Source: SCUN01 sp964343975
GTDB lineage: Bacteria > Acidobacteriota > Vicinamibacteria > Vicinamibacterales > SCN-69-37
Direction of reading: 5' to 3'
DNA: 9,236 nucleotides
Assembly (NCBI GenBank): GCA_964343975.1
Contig: CAYFLU010000133.1
Span: 1-9,236, forward strand
The notes under the pieces are model-generated. The model ran no database searches and was not told where the DNA came from. It worked only from the letters and a program-made list of their open reading frames with translations. Of the stretch, positions 1 to 5,132 are shown in pieces. Position numbers and translations under genes: made by a program. The stretch's first letter is position 1. Every line of letters starts with the position of its first letter.

Positions 1-52
1 GGTCGGCGTTCTTCCACTTCGGGGTGCCTTTGAGCTTGTCGATGATTCCCAT
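1..52 (-). CDS. N-terminus of a HEAT-repeat/DUF349-like protein (partial)
   Basis: Only the first 17 codons are in the window, read on the minus strand from an ATG at 52-50: MGIIDKLKGTPKWKNAD. The short 'M-G-[IL]-[IL]-x-K-L-K…P-[KR]-W-[KQ]-[HN]-A-D' opening resembles the start of bacterial HEAT-repeat and DUF349-containing proteins, where it precedes a 'P-x-V-R' segment; this is recalled family knowledge, not a search result. No good Shine-Dalgarno is visible in front of the ATG, so the start rests on the fit of the N-terminus. The gene diverges from everything else in this part of the window, and its promoter must lie in the AT-rich patch or the following gap. The rest of the gene is off the left edge, so function cannot be confirmed. 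Confidence 0.45.
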   Translation of the reverse strand, partial: MGIIDKLKGTPKWKNAD

Positions 53-280
53 GGGAGCGTGGTTAGGCACTTTTGTAAGGAAGGATCGTGCCGTACTGGG
101 CCCATTCAAGCCGGATGGGAGCAATAAATTTAATTGCTTATGTGTCAGTGCTTTACTGGTTGATGTCGAACAACTTTGATGAGCGGTCTTCCCGGCCCAG
201 ATTCAAAAATCCGAACTTCTGAAGATTGAATCCAATAGGCCCACGGGAGGTGGGCGTACAGGGCATTTCGCCAAACCTAA
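53..280. other. Intergenic region with AT-rich patch, no gene seen
   Basis: I see no credible gene here; open frames crossing it encode only low-complexity Arg/Pro/Ser-rich translations. Positions 121-240 are about 41% GC by my count, far below the GC-rich surroundings. The patch contains an imperfect AT palindrome (gcaat…attgc around 121-137) and an ATTCAA/TTGAAT inverted repeat (201-206 and 226-231). It probably carries the promoter of the minus-strand gene starting at 52, but I could not identify a convincing -35/-10 pair. Confidence 0.5.
239..255. other. Perfect 6-bp GC-rich hairpin
   Basis: GCCCAC (239-244) and GTGGGC (250-255) are perfect reverse complements around the 5-base loop GGGAG. 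No T-run follows on either strand, so it is not a canonical intrinsic terminator. It lies between the AT-rich patch and the tandem repeat units. Its role is unknown. Confidence 0.4.
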
Positions 281-405
281 GGGCGGACACGGAGACACAG
301 AGGCACGGAGACAACTTCGGGGAAGAGCGGACACGGAGGCGCGGAGGCACGGAGACGGCTTGGGGGGAAGAGCGAACACGGAGACACGGAGGCACGGAGG
401 GGGCG
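281..405 (-). repeat. Three tandem ~44-bp units of the CTCCGTG dispersed repeat
   Basis: Three consecutive units share the order GCG[GA]ACACGGAG – gap – AGGCACGGAG – spacer – GGGGAAGA. The GCG[GA]ACAC boxes start at 283, 327 and 372, so the period is 44-45 bp. Read on the minus strand, each unit is a CTCCGTGCCTCNGNGNCTCCGTG core followed by about 20 bases containing GCTCTTCCCC. The same core plus a GCTCTT-like tail recurs at 719-752, and the core at 3628-3652, in opposite orientation. Translation gives the familiar spurious 'TETRRHGGTE' peptides. This resembles intergenic repeats that I remember from Acidobacteriota and other environmental genomes. The copies are direct, with no inverted arms, so they are not REP-style hairpins. 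Confidence 0.85.
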
Positions 406-435
406 GATCCGACGCGATGGCGCGATGGCGGGGGC

Positions 436-663
436 GATCCCTTCTTCGCCTGGCCAGCGATGCCCGCCGACACCGCCGGCGTCGTGAACCTGGCGGCCGT
501 GCCGGGCAACTATCTGGCGATCGCGGTGCCGCCCGACCAGAACGTGTTGTCGCCGAGCGCCGACTTCCTCCGCATCGCACAATCATTCGCCACGAACGTC
601 ACGCTCGTCCCGAACCAGAAGGCCGTCGTCGTGATTCCCTTCACCGCCGCCATTCCCCGCTAA
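436..663 (+). pseudogene. 3' remnant of a carboxypeptidase-regulatory-like domain protein
   Basis: The frame ending in TAA at 661-663 encodes about 75 residues that look like real protein: 'AGVVNLAAVPGNYLAIAVPP' followed by 'FLRIAQSFATNVTLVPNQ' and a short hydrophobic tail. The 'D-x-x-G-x-[VY]-x-L-x-x-[VL]-P-G-x-Y-x-[LV]-A' pattern and the following 'A-T-x-V-T-L-x-x-[GN]-[QE]' segment match the C-terminal end of carboxypeptidase-regulatory-like (beta-sandwich) domains of secreted acidobacterial proteins. Upstream, the same frame runs straight into the CACGGAG repeat units and has neither a signal peptide nor a plausible start. The in-frame ATG at 460 would give only 67 residues beginning mid-domain. 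I infer a gene that lost its 5' part, probably by rearrangement at the repeats. The exact left boundary is uncertain (about 400-440). It could instead be a small expressed orphan protein. Confidence 0.45.
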
Positions 664-667
664 CCGA

Positions 668-752
668 CGACGCCTCCGTGCCTCCGAGCCTCCGTGGTTG
701 GTGGTGCGAACGAGACAAGTCTCCGTGCCTCCGAGCCTCCGTGTTGCTCTTT
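668..752 (+). repeat. CTCCGTG dispersed repeat copy in tail-to-tail gap
   Basis: This 85-bp stretch fills the 91-bp gap between the pseudogene stop (663) and the pepF stop (755). It has two core blocks, CCTCCGTGCCTCCGAGCC (673-690) and TCTCCGTGCCTCCGAGCC (720-737), each continuing into TCCGTG. Between them lies GGTTGGTGGTGCGAAC. The second core ends in a GCTCTTT tail matching the tail of the 281-405 units. The middle segment recurs with one mismatch at 3596-3615. Orientation is opposite to the 281-405 set. Confidence 0.85.
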
Positions 753-754
753 GG

Positions 755-2563
755 CTAACCGAGCACTTCGGTTTCCAGTCGCGCCACCAGCTTGTCGAGC
801 TGCGCGACGGTGGCGAGCACCGTTTCGGGCTTCGACAGGTCGACGCCCGCGTTCTTCAGGAGCGTCATTGGATGGTCGCAGCCGCCGGCGCTCAGCAACC
901 CGAGGTAGCGCTGGCGCGCGGCCTCGCGCTCGGCCGCGCTGCCCGTCATCAGCTCTTCCGCCAGGCGCGCGGCAGACGCGAAGCATGTCGCGTACTGGTA
1001 AACGTAGAACGGCGTGTTGAAGAAGTGCGGGATCCGCGCCCAGGTGATCGGCGTGAGCGCTTCCTGATTCACCGAGTCGCCGTAGAAGCTCTGGAAGATA
1101 GATCCGTAGAGCGCGTTCAGCGAGTCGGCCGTGATCGGCTCGTCGCGTTCGACCATGCGGTGCGCTTCGAGTTCGAAGTTCGCGAACATCACCTGCGTGT
1201 AGAACGTGCTGGTGATGTTGTCGATCGCATGCTGCAAGAGCACGATGCGTTCGGCGCGATCGGTCGTGTTGGCCAGCAGATGCTCGAGCAGCAGGTGCTC
1301 GTTCAGCGTCGACGGCACTTCGGCGATGAAGATCGTGTAGTCGGAGTAAACGAACGGCTGGCTCTCGTGCGAGAGCATCGTGTGCATCGAGTGCCCCATC
1401 TCGTGCGCCAGCGTGAACACGTCGTCGAGCGTCTCGCTCCAGTTCATGAGCATGTACGGGTGCACGCCGTACACGGGCGCGGAGTACGCGCCGCTGCGCT
1501 TGCCGAGGTTTTCGTACACGTCGATCCAGCGCTCGCGGAACCCGCGCCACATGCGCGCCTGATATTCCGCGCCGAGCGGCGCCGTGGCGTCCACGATCGG
1601 CTTCAGCATCGTGGTGTAGTCGTACTTGCGGTCCCACTCCACGAGCGGAATCGAGAAATCGTACGGAAAGTACTGATCGAGCTTCAGCGCCTTGCGACGC
1701 AGCCGGTGATACCGCTGCAACGGCGCCGCGCCCGCCCGGGTCGTTTCGATCAGGTTCTCGACGACGGAGGTGGGGATGGCGTTGCCGTGGAGCGCGGCGT
1801 CGAGCGTGCTGTTGTAGCCGCGGGCGCGCGCGTGGAACCAATCGCGCTGGATCACGCCGTGGTAGAGCGACGCGTACGTGTTGATCGACTGCTGGTAGGT
1901 GCCGTAGTGGCCAAGGAACGCGGCGCGGCGATCGGCCTGATTGCGGTTCATCGCGAGCACCGCGCGGTACTGGCCGTACGACACCGTGACCTTTTCGCCG
2001 GTGCTCAGCTCGACTTCCGGAAACTTCGCGTCGGACGTCGACAGCGCGCCGTAGGCGTCATTCGGCGAACCCGACAGTCGCGTTGAAAGCGAGAGCAGCC
2101 GCTCGCCGTCTTCGTCGAGCACGTGCTCCTGCAGGCGATAGACCTCTTCGATCGCGAAGCGATACACCGCGAGGTCTGCGTTCGCCGTCATCCAGCCGCG
2201 CACCGTGTCGAGCGGAATCGCGAGCAGCTCCGGGTTGAACCATGCCGTCGCTTCCTGCCACCGCGCCATCAGCGCCTGCACCTGCTGGCGCTTCGCATTC
2301 ACCGTGTTGTCGCGCTGGTCCTCGTCGTATTTGAGCGACGGATAGAAGTAGACCGTGTAGGCGAGCTTGCCGAGGTCGTCGTTCAGACGGAACGCGCTCA
2401 ACAACCGGTCACCGCCCTGATGCAGTGTGCCCTTCAGCGCGGCGTATTCATCGATCCGCGCCTCGAGCCGTTTGCGCGCGTCGTCCCACGCGTCCCAGCT
2501 CGGAAAGATGTCGGTGAGGTTCCAGGTGAATTCGGCGGCGATCTCGGACCGGTTGCGCGACAC
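755..2563 (-). CDS. pepF: Oligoendopeptidase F (M3 family zinc metallopeptidase)
   Basis: This is a cytoplasmic zinc peptidase that cleaves short peptides, typically of about 7-17 residues, in peptide turnover. Numbering from a GTG start at 2563, the zinc site HEMGH is at residues 387-391, and E415 in 'FIAEVPST' is 24 residues past the second His, where M3 enzymes have their third ligand. The 'HPYMLMNW' and 'GYNSTLDAAL' segments are typical of PepF, as is the N-terminal 'FTWNLTDIFPSW'. An N-terminal helical domain (about 100-180) precedes the catalytic domain (about 190-590). The 602-residue length is normal and the catalytic residues are intact. The frame stays open to a TTG at 2602, adding 13 non-conserved residues. 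I prefer GTG 2563 because it gives the usual short lead-in before 'WNL-D'; neither start has a clear Shine-Dalgarno. It is monocistronic and divergent from the HTH gene. Confidence 0.95.
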   Translation of the reverse strand: MSRNRSEIAAEFTWNLTDIFPSWDAWDDARKRLEARIDEYAALKGTLHQGGDRLLSAFRLNDDLGKLAYTVYFYPSLKYDEDQRDNTVNAKRQQVQALMARWQEATAWFNPELLAIPLDTVRGWMTANADLAVYRFAIEEVYRLQEHVLDEDGERLLSLSTRLSGSPNDAYGALSTSDAKFPEVELSTGEKVTVSYGQYRAVLAMNRNQADRRAAFLGHYGTYQQSINTYASLYHGVIQRDWFHARARGYNSTLDAALHGNAIPTSVVENLIETTRAGAAPLQRYHRLRRKALKLDQYFPYDFSIPLVEWDRKYDYTTMLKPIVDATAPLGAEYQARMWRGFRERWIDVYENLGKRSGAYSAPVYGVHPYMLMNWSETLDDVFTLAHEMGHSMHTMLSHESQPFVYSDYTIFIAEVPSTLNEHLLLEHLLANTTDRAERIVLLQHAIDNITSTFYTQVMFANFELEAHRMVERDEPITADSLNALYGSIFQSFYGDSVNQEALTPITWARIPHFFNTPFYVYQYATCFASAARLAEELMTGSAAEREAARQRYLGLLSAGGCDHPMTLLKNAGVDLSKPETVLATVAQLDKLVARLETEVLG

Positions 2564-2592
2564 AGTGGGTCCATTATGGGCCAGATGTGATG

Positions 2593-2632
2593 TGACCAAC
2601 AAACACAGTCATATGTGCAATGATATTGGTCA
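2593..2632. promoter_or_regulatory. Divergent pepF/HTH promoter gap with inverted repeat
   Basis: The gap between the pepF start and the winged-helix gene is 68 bp and locally AT-rich. It holds a perfect 7-bp inverted repeat, TGACCAA (2593-2599) and TTGGTCA (2626-2632), whose right arm touches the ATG at 2632, plus a CATATG palindrome (2610-2615) near the midpoint. This could be an operator for the winged-helix protein, possibly controlling both directions. GATATT (2622-2627) is a possible -10 for a leaderless transcript starting at the ATG. No TTGACA-like -35 is evident. Function is inferred from layout only. Confidence 0.4.
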
Positions 2633-2958
2633 TGAACTCATCGCCCTTCGGCTCGCGCACGCGCACCGGCACGCTGGTGGCGTTGGCGCTCATGGAACAG
2701 AGCTATCCGCGGGAGCTGGCGCGGTTGCAGGAGACGGCGGTGAACAATGTGCAGGCGGCGCTCCGTTCCCTCGAGCGCGACGGGCTCGTCGTTGCCAGAT
2801 CAGTGGGTCGCACGCGCGTCTTCCAGCTCAACCCGCGCTACTTCGCCGCCAGCGCCCTGCGCGCGTTGCTCGACAAACTCGCCACAGTGGATGGTGACCT
2901 GCAACGCCGCGTGGCGGCTCTTCGACGGCGGCCGCGCCGGACGGCCAAGCCTGAATGA
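2632..2958 (+). CDS. ArsR-like winged helix-turn-helix regulator paired with a nucleotidyltransferase
   Basis: This 108-residue DNA-binding protein has helices 'YPRELARLQETAVNNVQAAL' (about 25-44), a recognition helix into 'LRSLERDGLV' (44-53), a beta wing 'ARSVGRTRVFQLNP' (55-68), and a basic tail 'RRRPRRTAKP' (98-107). This is a small ArsR/MarR-type winged helix. From memory, close relatives start near 'FGSRTRT' and end in the same 'RRPRRxGKP' tail; no metal-binding Cys cluster is present. ATG 2632 is chosen because an ATG at 2620, in frame, adds only four residues and neither has a Shine-Dalgarno. The stop overlaps the next start as ATGA (2955-2958), so the two proteins are translationally coupled. 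Likely role: autoregulator and possible antitoxin-like partner of the downstream protein. The fold is confident; the biological role is inference. Confidence 0.85.
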   Translation: MNSSPFGSRTRTGTLVALALMEQSYPRELARLQETAVNNVQAALRSLERDGLVVARSVGRTRVFQLNPRYFAASALRALLDKLATVDGDLQRRVAALRRRPRRTAKPE

Positions 2959-3527
2959 CGCTCACCGTCGCCTCGTCCCTGCGCGATGTTGTGCTCGTCG
3001 TGTCGCGCGCCCTCCACGAGCATGGGATTCGCGCGGTGCTGACCGGAGGGGCGTGTGCGAGCATTCACTCGGGCGGCGATTACGTGTCGCATGACCTTGA
3101 CTACATCCTGCAGAACCGTGTGACGCAAGCCGCCATCGAGACGGCGCTGGCCTCGGTCGGCTTCACGCGTGCGGGCGCCTCGTATCAGCATGCGCGATCC
3201 CCGTTCTTTGTCGAATTTCCTGCGGGTCCGCTCGCGATCGGTGACGACGATCTGGTGGAGCCCGTCGAGTTGCGCATTGGCCGCACTTCCGTGCTTGCGC
3301 TGTCGGCGACCGATTCGTGCCGAGACCGTCTCGCCGCGTTCTACTTCTGGAACGACCGCCAGAGCCTCGACGTTGCCGTGAAGATCGCGCGACATGGTGA
3401 CGTCGATCTGGCGGCCGTGCGCGCGTGGAGTGCGCGCGAGCAACAGGAGACAAAGTTCGGTGAATTCAGCCGCCTCGTCGGCACCCGACAGGCTGCGCGA
3501 CGACGGACACGAAAGCTGAGCAAGTAG
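2955..3527 (+). CDS. Nucleotidyltransferase-fold protein (AbiEii/DUF6036-like), partner of the HTH protein
   Basis: This 190-residue protein resembles small minimal nucleotidyltransferases. The signature is 'LTGGACASIHSGGDYVSHDL' followed by DY (residues 29-50): a Gly-Gly turn (G31, G32), then S45-x-D47-x-D49, which match the metal-binding G-G…S-x-D-x-D motif. E87 in 'FFVEFPAGPLAIG' is a candidate third acidic residue. A second block, 'DRLAAFYFWNDRQSLDVA' (124-141), is a hallmark I remember from proteins of this type, which often lie next to winged-helix genes. The C-terminus is basic. ATG 2955 overlaps the upstream stop by four bases. By analogy with AbiEii and MenT-type proteins it might nucleotidylate RNA or tRNA, and could act as a toxin. 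The substrate and any toxin role are inference. No following gene shares its strand. Confidence 0.75.
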   Translation: MTLTVASSLRDVVLVVSRALHEHGIRAVLTGGACASIHSGGDYVSHDLDYILQNRVTQAAIETALASVGFTRAGASYQHARSPFFVEFPAGPLAIGDDDLVEPVELRIGRTSVLALSATDSCRDRLAAFYFWNDRQSLDVAVKIARHGDVDLAAVRAWSAREQQETKFGEFSRLVGTRQAARRRTRKLSK

Positions 3528-3582
3528 GAGTGCTGAGGAAACGGCGTATTGGATCCTGTCAGCCTCCTCAATCTCTGATCTG

Positions 3583-3655
3583 TGTCTTCGTGCCGCCGTG
3601 GTTGGTGGTGCGTACCCAGAAGGCCCTTCTCCGTGCCTCTATGTCTCCGTGGTGG
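3583..3655 (+). repeat. CTCCGTG dispersed repeat copy in tail-to-tail gap
   Basis: This copy lies in the 130-bp gap between the nucleotidyltransferase stop (3527) and the DUF3037 stop (3658). A diverged first block (TGTCTTCGTGCCGCCGTG, 3583-3600) is followed by GTTGGTGGTGCGTAC (3601-3615), which matches 697-711 with one mismatch. A second block, TCTCCGTGCCTCTATGTC (3629-3646), continues into TCCGTGG. Block order and orientation are the same as at 668-752. The rest of the gap (3528-3582) holds nothing I can identify; a weak TGAGGA/TCCTCA pair is too far apart to be a terminator. Confidence 0.75.
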
Positions 3656-3657
3656 CT

Positions 3658-4038
3658 CTACCGCACCATCGTCTTCATCAAATGTTCAAGGGTTGTGGCC
3701 GGATCACTCGTCCTGCCGGTGTGGACGGCTGACGCCTGAATGATCGTGCTGCGCGGCGACACGAGCCAGCGGAAGCGGCCGCGTGCATTCAGTTCGCCGA
3801 TCGGGCCGGCCGCGGGGCCGCCGGCGCACACGCGCGGAAACACCGCCAGCCCTTCGCGCACGGCATCCATGTCAATGTCGGGCGCGAGCGCGCGGACGCG
3901 TGCTTCATCGAGTGCGATCGCGCACTCGAGCACGTCGGAATCGGTGCACGACAGAATCACGCCCACATTGATCTGCTCCCCGCGCTCCACGCGCGGGACG
4001 ATGCGGATGATGGCGTAGTCGTAGGTGACGTCAGCCAC
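3658..4038 (-). CDS. DUF3037 family protein
   Basis: This protein of about 126 residues has the hallmark DUF3037 opening 'YDYAIIRIVPRVERGEQINV' followed by GVIL, close to its N-terminus. The rest is an alpha/beta protein with 'VRALAPDIDMDAVREGL' and 'GRFRWLVSPRSTIIQ'. No signal peptide or membrane segment is visible. The family has no established biochemical function that I know of. I chose GTG 4038 because it follows a strong Shine-Dalgarno (GGAGG on the minus strand at 4049-4045, six-base spacer) and leaves only a few residues before the conserved block; an open frame extends to 4146 but that stretch lies inside the kinase gene and looks non-native. The start overlaps the kinase stop by eight bases, so the proteins should be coupled in expression and probably work together. 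DUF3037 genes next to HipA-like kinase genes are a pairing I recall from many genomes. Confidence 0.85.
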   Translation of the reverse strand: MADVTYDYAIIRIVPRVERGEQINVGVILSCTDSDVLECAIALDEARVRALAPDIDMDAVREGLAVFPRVCAGGPAAGPIGELNARGRFRWLVSPRSTIIQASAVHTGRTSDPATTLEHLMKTMVR

Positions 4039-4789
4039 GAAGCGCCTCCGCAAATCGACGCGGCGATTCGAGCCGCATCGTGAAATAGCGCCGATACGCG
4101 TCGCGGAGGGCCGCAGGGTCATCGCCATGCGCGGCGAGCCACACATCAGGAATGAGGTCGATGATGCCGGCGATCACATTTGGTGTGAGTGTGTTCGCCA
4201 TAGCGTCGTCAACCGCGGCAATCGCCGTGGCCGTCTTCAAGAGCGCGTGGTTCGTGATCTGCGCGAACGGCTCGCGCGCGCGTTCGAGCTGCGTGTGCCA
4301 GCCCGGCGCGTGATGGAAGAAGAGCGTGGCGCCGTGATCGATGAGCCAGAGCTTCTTGTGCCACCACAACATGTTCGTGTTGCGTGCCGTGCGATCGATG
4401 TTCGTGACGAACGCGTCGAGCCACACGATGCGCGAGGCGAGCTCGGCGCTGATGTTGTGCACGAGCGGATCGAACGTGACGGAGCCGGGCAGGTAGTCGA
4501 GCGCGAGATTGAGCCCGGCGCTGTCGTGGATGAGCTGGTGAATCTCCGGATCGGGCTCTGTGCGCGCGAGATCCTGGTGCAGCTCCGCAAACACGAGCTC
4601 GGGCACCGGCAGCCCCACGGCCCGCGCGATCTCGCCCGCGACGAGCTCCGCAATCAGCGCTCGCGGCCCCTGGCCCGCGCCCCTGAACTTCACCACATAC
4701 ATCCCGTCGTCATTCGCTTCGACGATGGCCGGCAGGGAGCCGCCTTCGCGGAGGGGGGTGACGTAGCGGGTGACGGCGACGGTGCGCAC
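4031..4789 (-). CDS. HipA-like protein kinase (HipA_2 type), paired with DUF3037
   Basis: This protein of about 252 residues belongs to the compact HipA-like kinase family. From GTG 4789: 'VTPLREGGSLPAIVEANDDG' (about 7-26); 'YVVKFRGAGQGPRALIAELV' (31-50), with K34 the likely ATP-binding lysine and a glycine-rich loop after it; 'LDYLPGS' (97-103); the catalytic loop 'NIDRTARNTNML' (130-141) with D132 and N137; and 'LWLIDHGA' with D151 as the metal-binding Asp. All expected kinase residues appear present. It lacks the longer N-terminal subdomain of classical HipA, and no HipB-like HTH gene is adjacent. The GTG gives a start matching family members (V-R-T-V-x-V-T-R-Y); TTG at 4795 is an alternative, and the frame extends to 4870 across the promoter. 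There is no Shine-Dalgarno, but a TACAAT box six bases upstream suggests a leaderless mRNA. The substrate is unknown; by HipA analogy it phosphorylates a protein. Confidence 0.85.
   Translation of the reverse strand: MRTVAVTRYVTPLREGGSLPAIVEANDDGMYVVKFRGAGQGPRALIAELVAGEIARAVGLPVPELVFAELHQDLARTEPDPEIHQLIHDSAGLNLALDYLPGSVTFDPLVHNISAELASRIVWLDAFVTNIDRTARNTNMLWWHKKLWLIDHGATLFFHHAPGWHTQLERAREPFAQITNHALLKTATAIAAVDDAMANTLTPNVIAGIIDLIPDVWLAAHGDDPAALRDAYRRYFTMRLESPRRFAEALRG
4045..4049 (-). promoter_or_regulatory. Shine-Dalgarno of the DUF3037 gene
   Basis: GGAGG on the minus strand lies inside the 3' end of the kinase gene, six bases before GTG 4038. It decides the DUF3037 start and suggests independent ribosome loading in addition to coupling through the eight-base overlap. 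Confidence 0.75.
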
Positions 4790-4841
4790 CGACAAATTGT
4801 AGGGGTGTTCAGTGTGGCTACATGTAGCTACAATGTGAGGC
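4790..4841. promoter_or_regulatory. Shared divergent promoter/operator of the kinase and Phd-VapC modules
   Basis: The 52 bp between the kinase start (4789, minus) and the antitoxin ATG (4842, plus) contain two back-to-back -10-like boxes: TACAAT on the plus strand at 4829-4834, seven bases before ATG 4842, and TACAAT on the minus strand at 4801-4796, six bases before GTG 4789. Both genes lack a proper Shine-Dalgarno, so both transcripts may be leaderless. Two overlapping perfect palindromes sit between the boxes: GCTACATGTAGC (4817-4828) and TGTAGCTACA (4823-4832). The second overlaps the plus-strand -10, and the first covers the expected -35 of the minus-strand promoter. A shorter ACAAaTTGT repeat (4792-4800) overlaps the minus-strand -10. 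Autoregulation by the Phd-type antitoxin is expected from the family; control of the kinase operon by the same sites is inference. Confidence 0.7.
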
Positions 4842-5132
4842 ATGACCTCGGTCGGCATCCGGCAGCTCAAGAACCAGCTGAGTCGCTACGTGGCGATGAC
4901 CAAGCGCGGCGAACGTGTGCTGGTCACCGAGCACGGACGTGTGGTGGCCGAACTCGTGCCCCCGGCGGCGACGAAGGGCGATGCGCTTGCCGGCTATCGC
5001 CGGCTCATTGCCGAGCACCGCGTCGCGCAGGCGCGTGAGAGTGGCGATCCACTCGAAGGCGTGGAGCTCCTGCGCGTGCGATTGCCGAAGGGCACTGCGG
5101 CGGCGCTGGTTGCCGACGATCGCGGTGAGTAA
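4842..5132 (+). CDS. Phd/YefM-type antitoxin (VapB role)
   Basis: This 96-residue antitoxin has the Phd/YefM N-terminal fold: 'VGIRQLKNQLSRYV' (4-17), then 'GERVLVTEHGRVVAELVP' (23-40), where a helix and beta strands form the DNA-binding dimer. The C-terminal half (about 45-96) is charged and predicted flexible, ending in 'LPKGTAAALVADDRGE', as expected for the toxin-wrapping tail. It should neutralise the PIN toxin encoded next and repress its own promoter together with the toxin. ATG 4842 lies seven bases after a TACAAT box; the only purine-rich stretch, GTGAGG, is too close to be a good Shine-Dalgarno, which supports a leaderless start. Its TAA directly abuts the toxin ATG. Phd-type antitoxins commonly pair with VapC (PIN) toxins as well as with Doc. 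Confidence 0.92.
   Translation: MTSVGIRQLKNQLSRYVAMTKRGERVLVTEHGRVVAELVPPAATKGDALAGYRRLIAEHRVAQARESGDPLEGVELLRVRLPKGTAAALVADDRGE

Noticed and set aside
281..405. Possible CRISPR array
   Set aside because: Repeats are 44-45 bp apart but the 'spacers' are also similar to each other, and the core itself is an internal GGAGNCACGGAG satellite. No cas genes are present.
226..435. Full-length 145-residue protein starting at ATG 226
   Set aside because: The first two thirds are only the translation of the repeat units; only the part after about 436 looks like protein.
698..2086. A 462-codon plus-strand open frame antisense to pepF
   Set aside because: It has no domain-like sequence and starts inside the dispersed repeat; pepF on the other strand has all its catalytic motifs.
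3534..3570. TGAGGA…TCCTCA as a terminator after the nucleotidyltransferase gene
   Set aside because: Six-bp stem with a 25-base loop and no T-run; too weak to call.
3530..3739. A 69-codon plus-strand open frame between the NTase and DUF3037 genes
   Set aside because: It reads through the dispersed repeat into the 3' end of the DUF3037 gene, with no Shine-Dalgarno and no protein-like features.
4039..4146. N-terminal extension of the DUF3037 protein to 4146
   Set aside because: The added residues come from the overlapping kinase frame and precede a strong GGAGG that points to GTG 4038.
4025..5038. A 337-codon plus-strand open frame across the kinase gene and into the antitoxin gene
   Set aside because: It is Arg-rich, crosses the divergent promoter, and conflicts with two well-supported genes.
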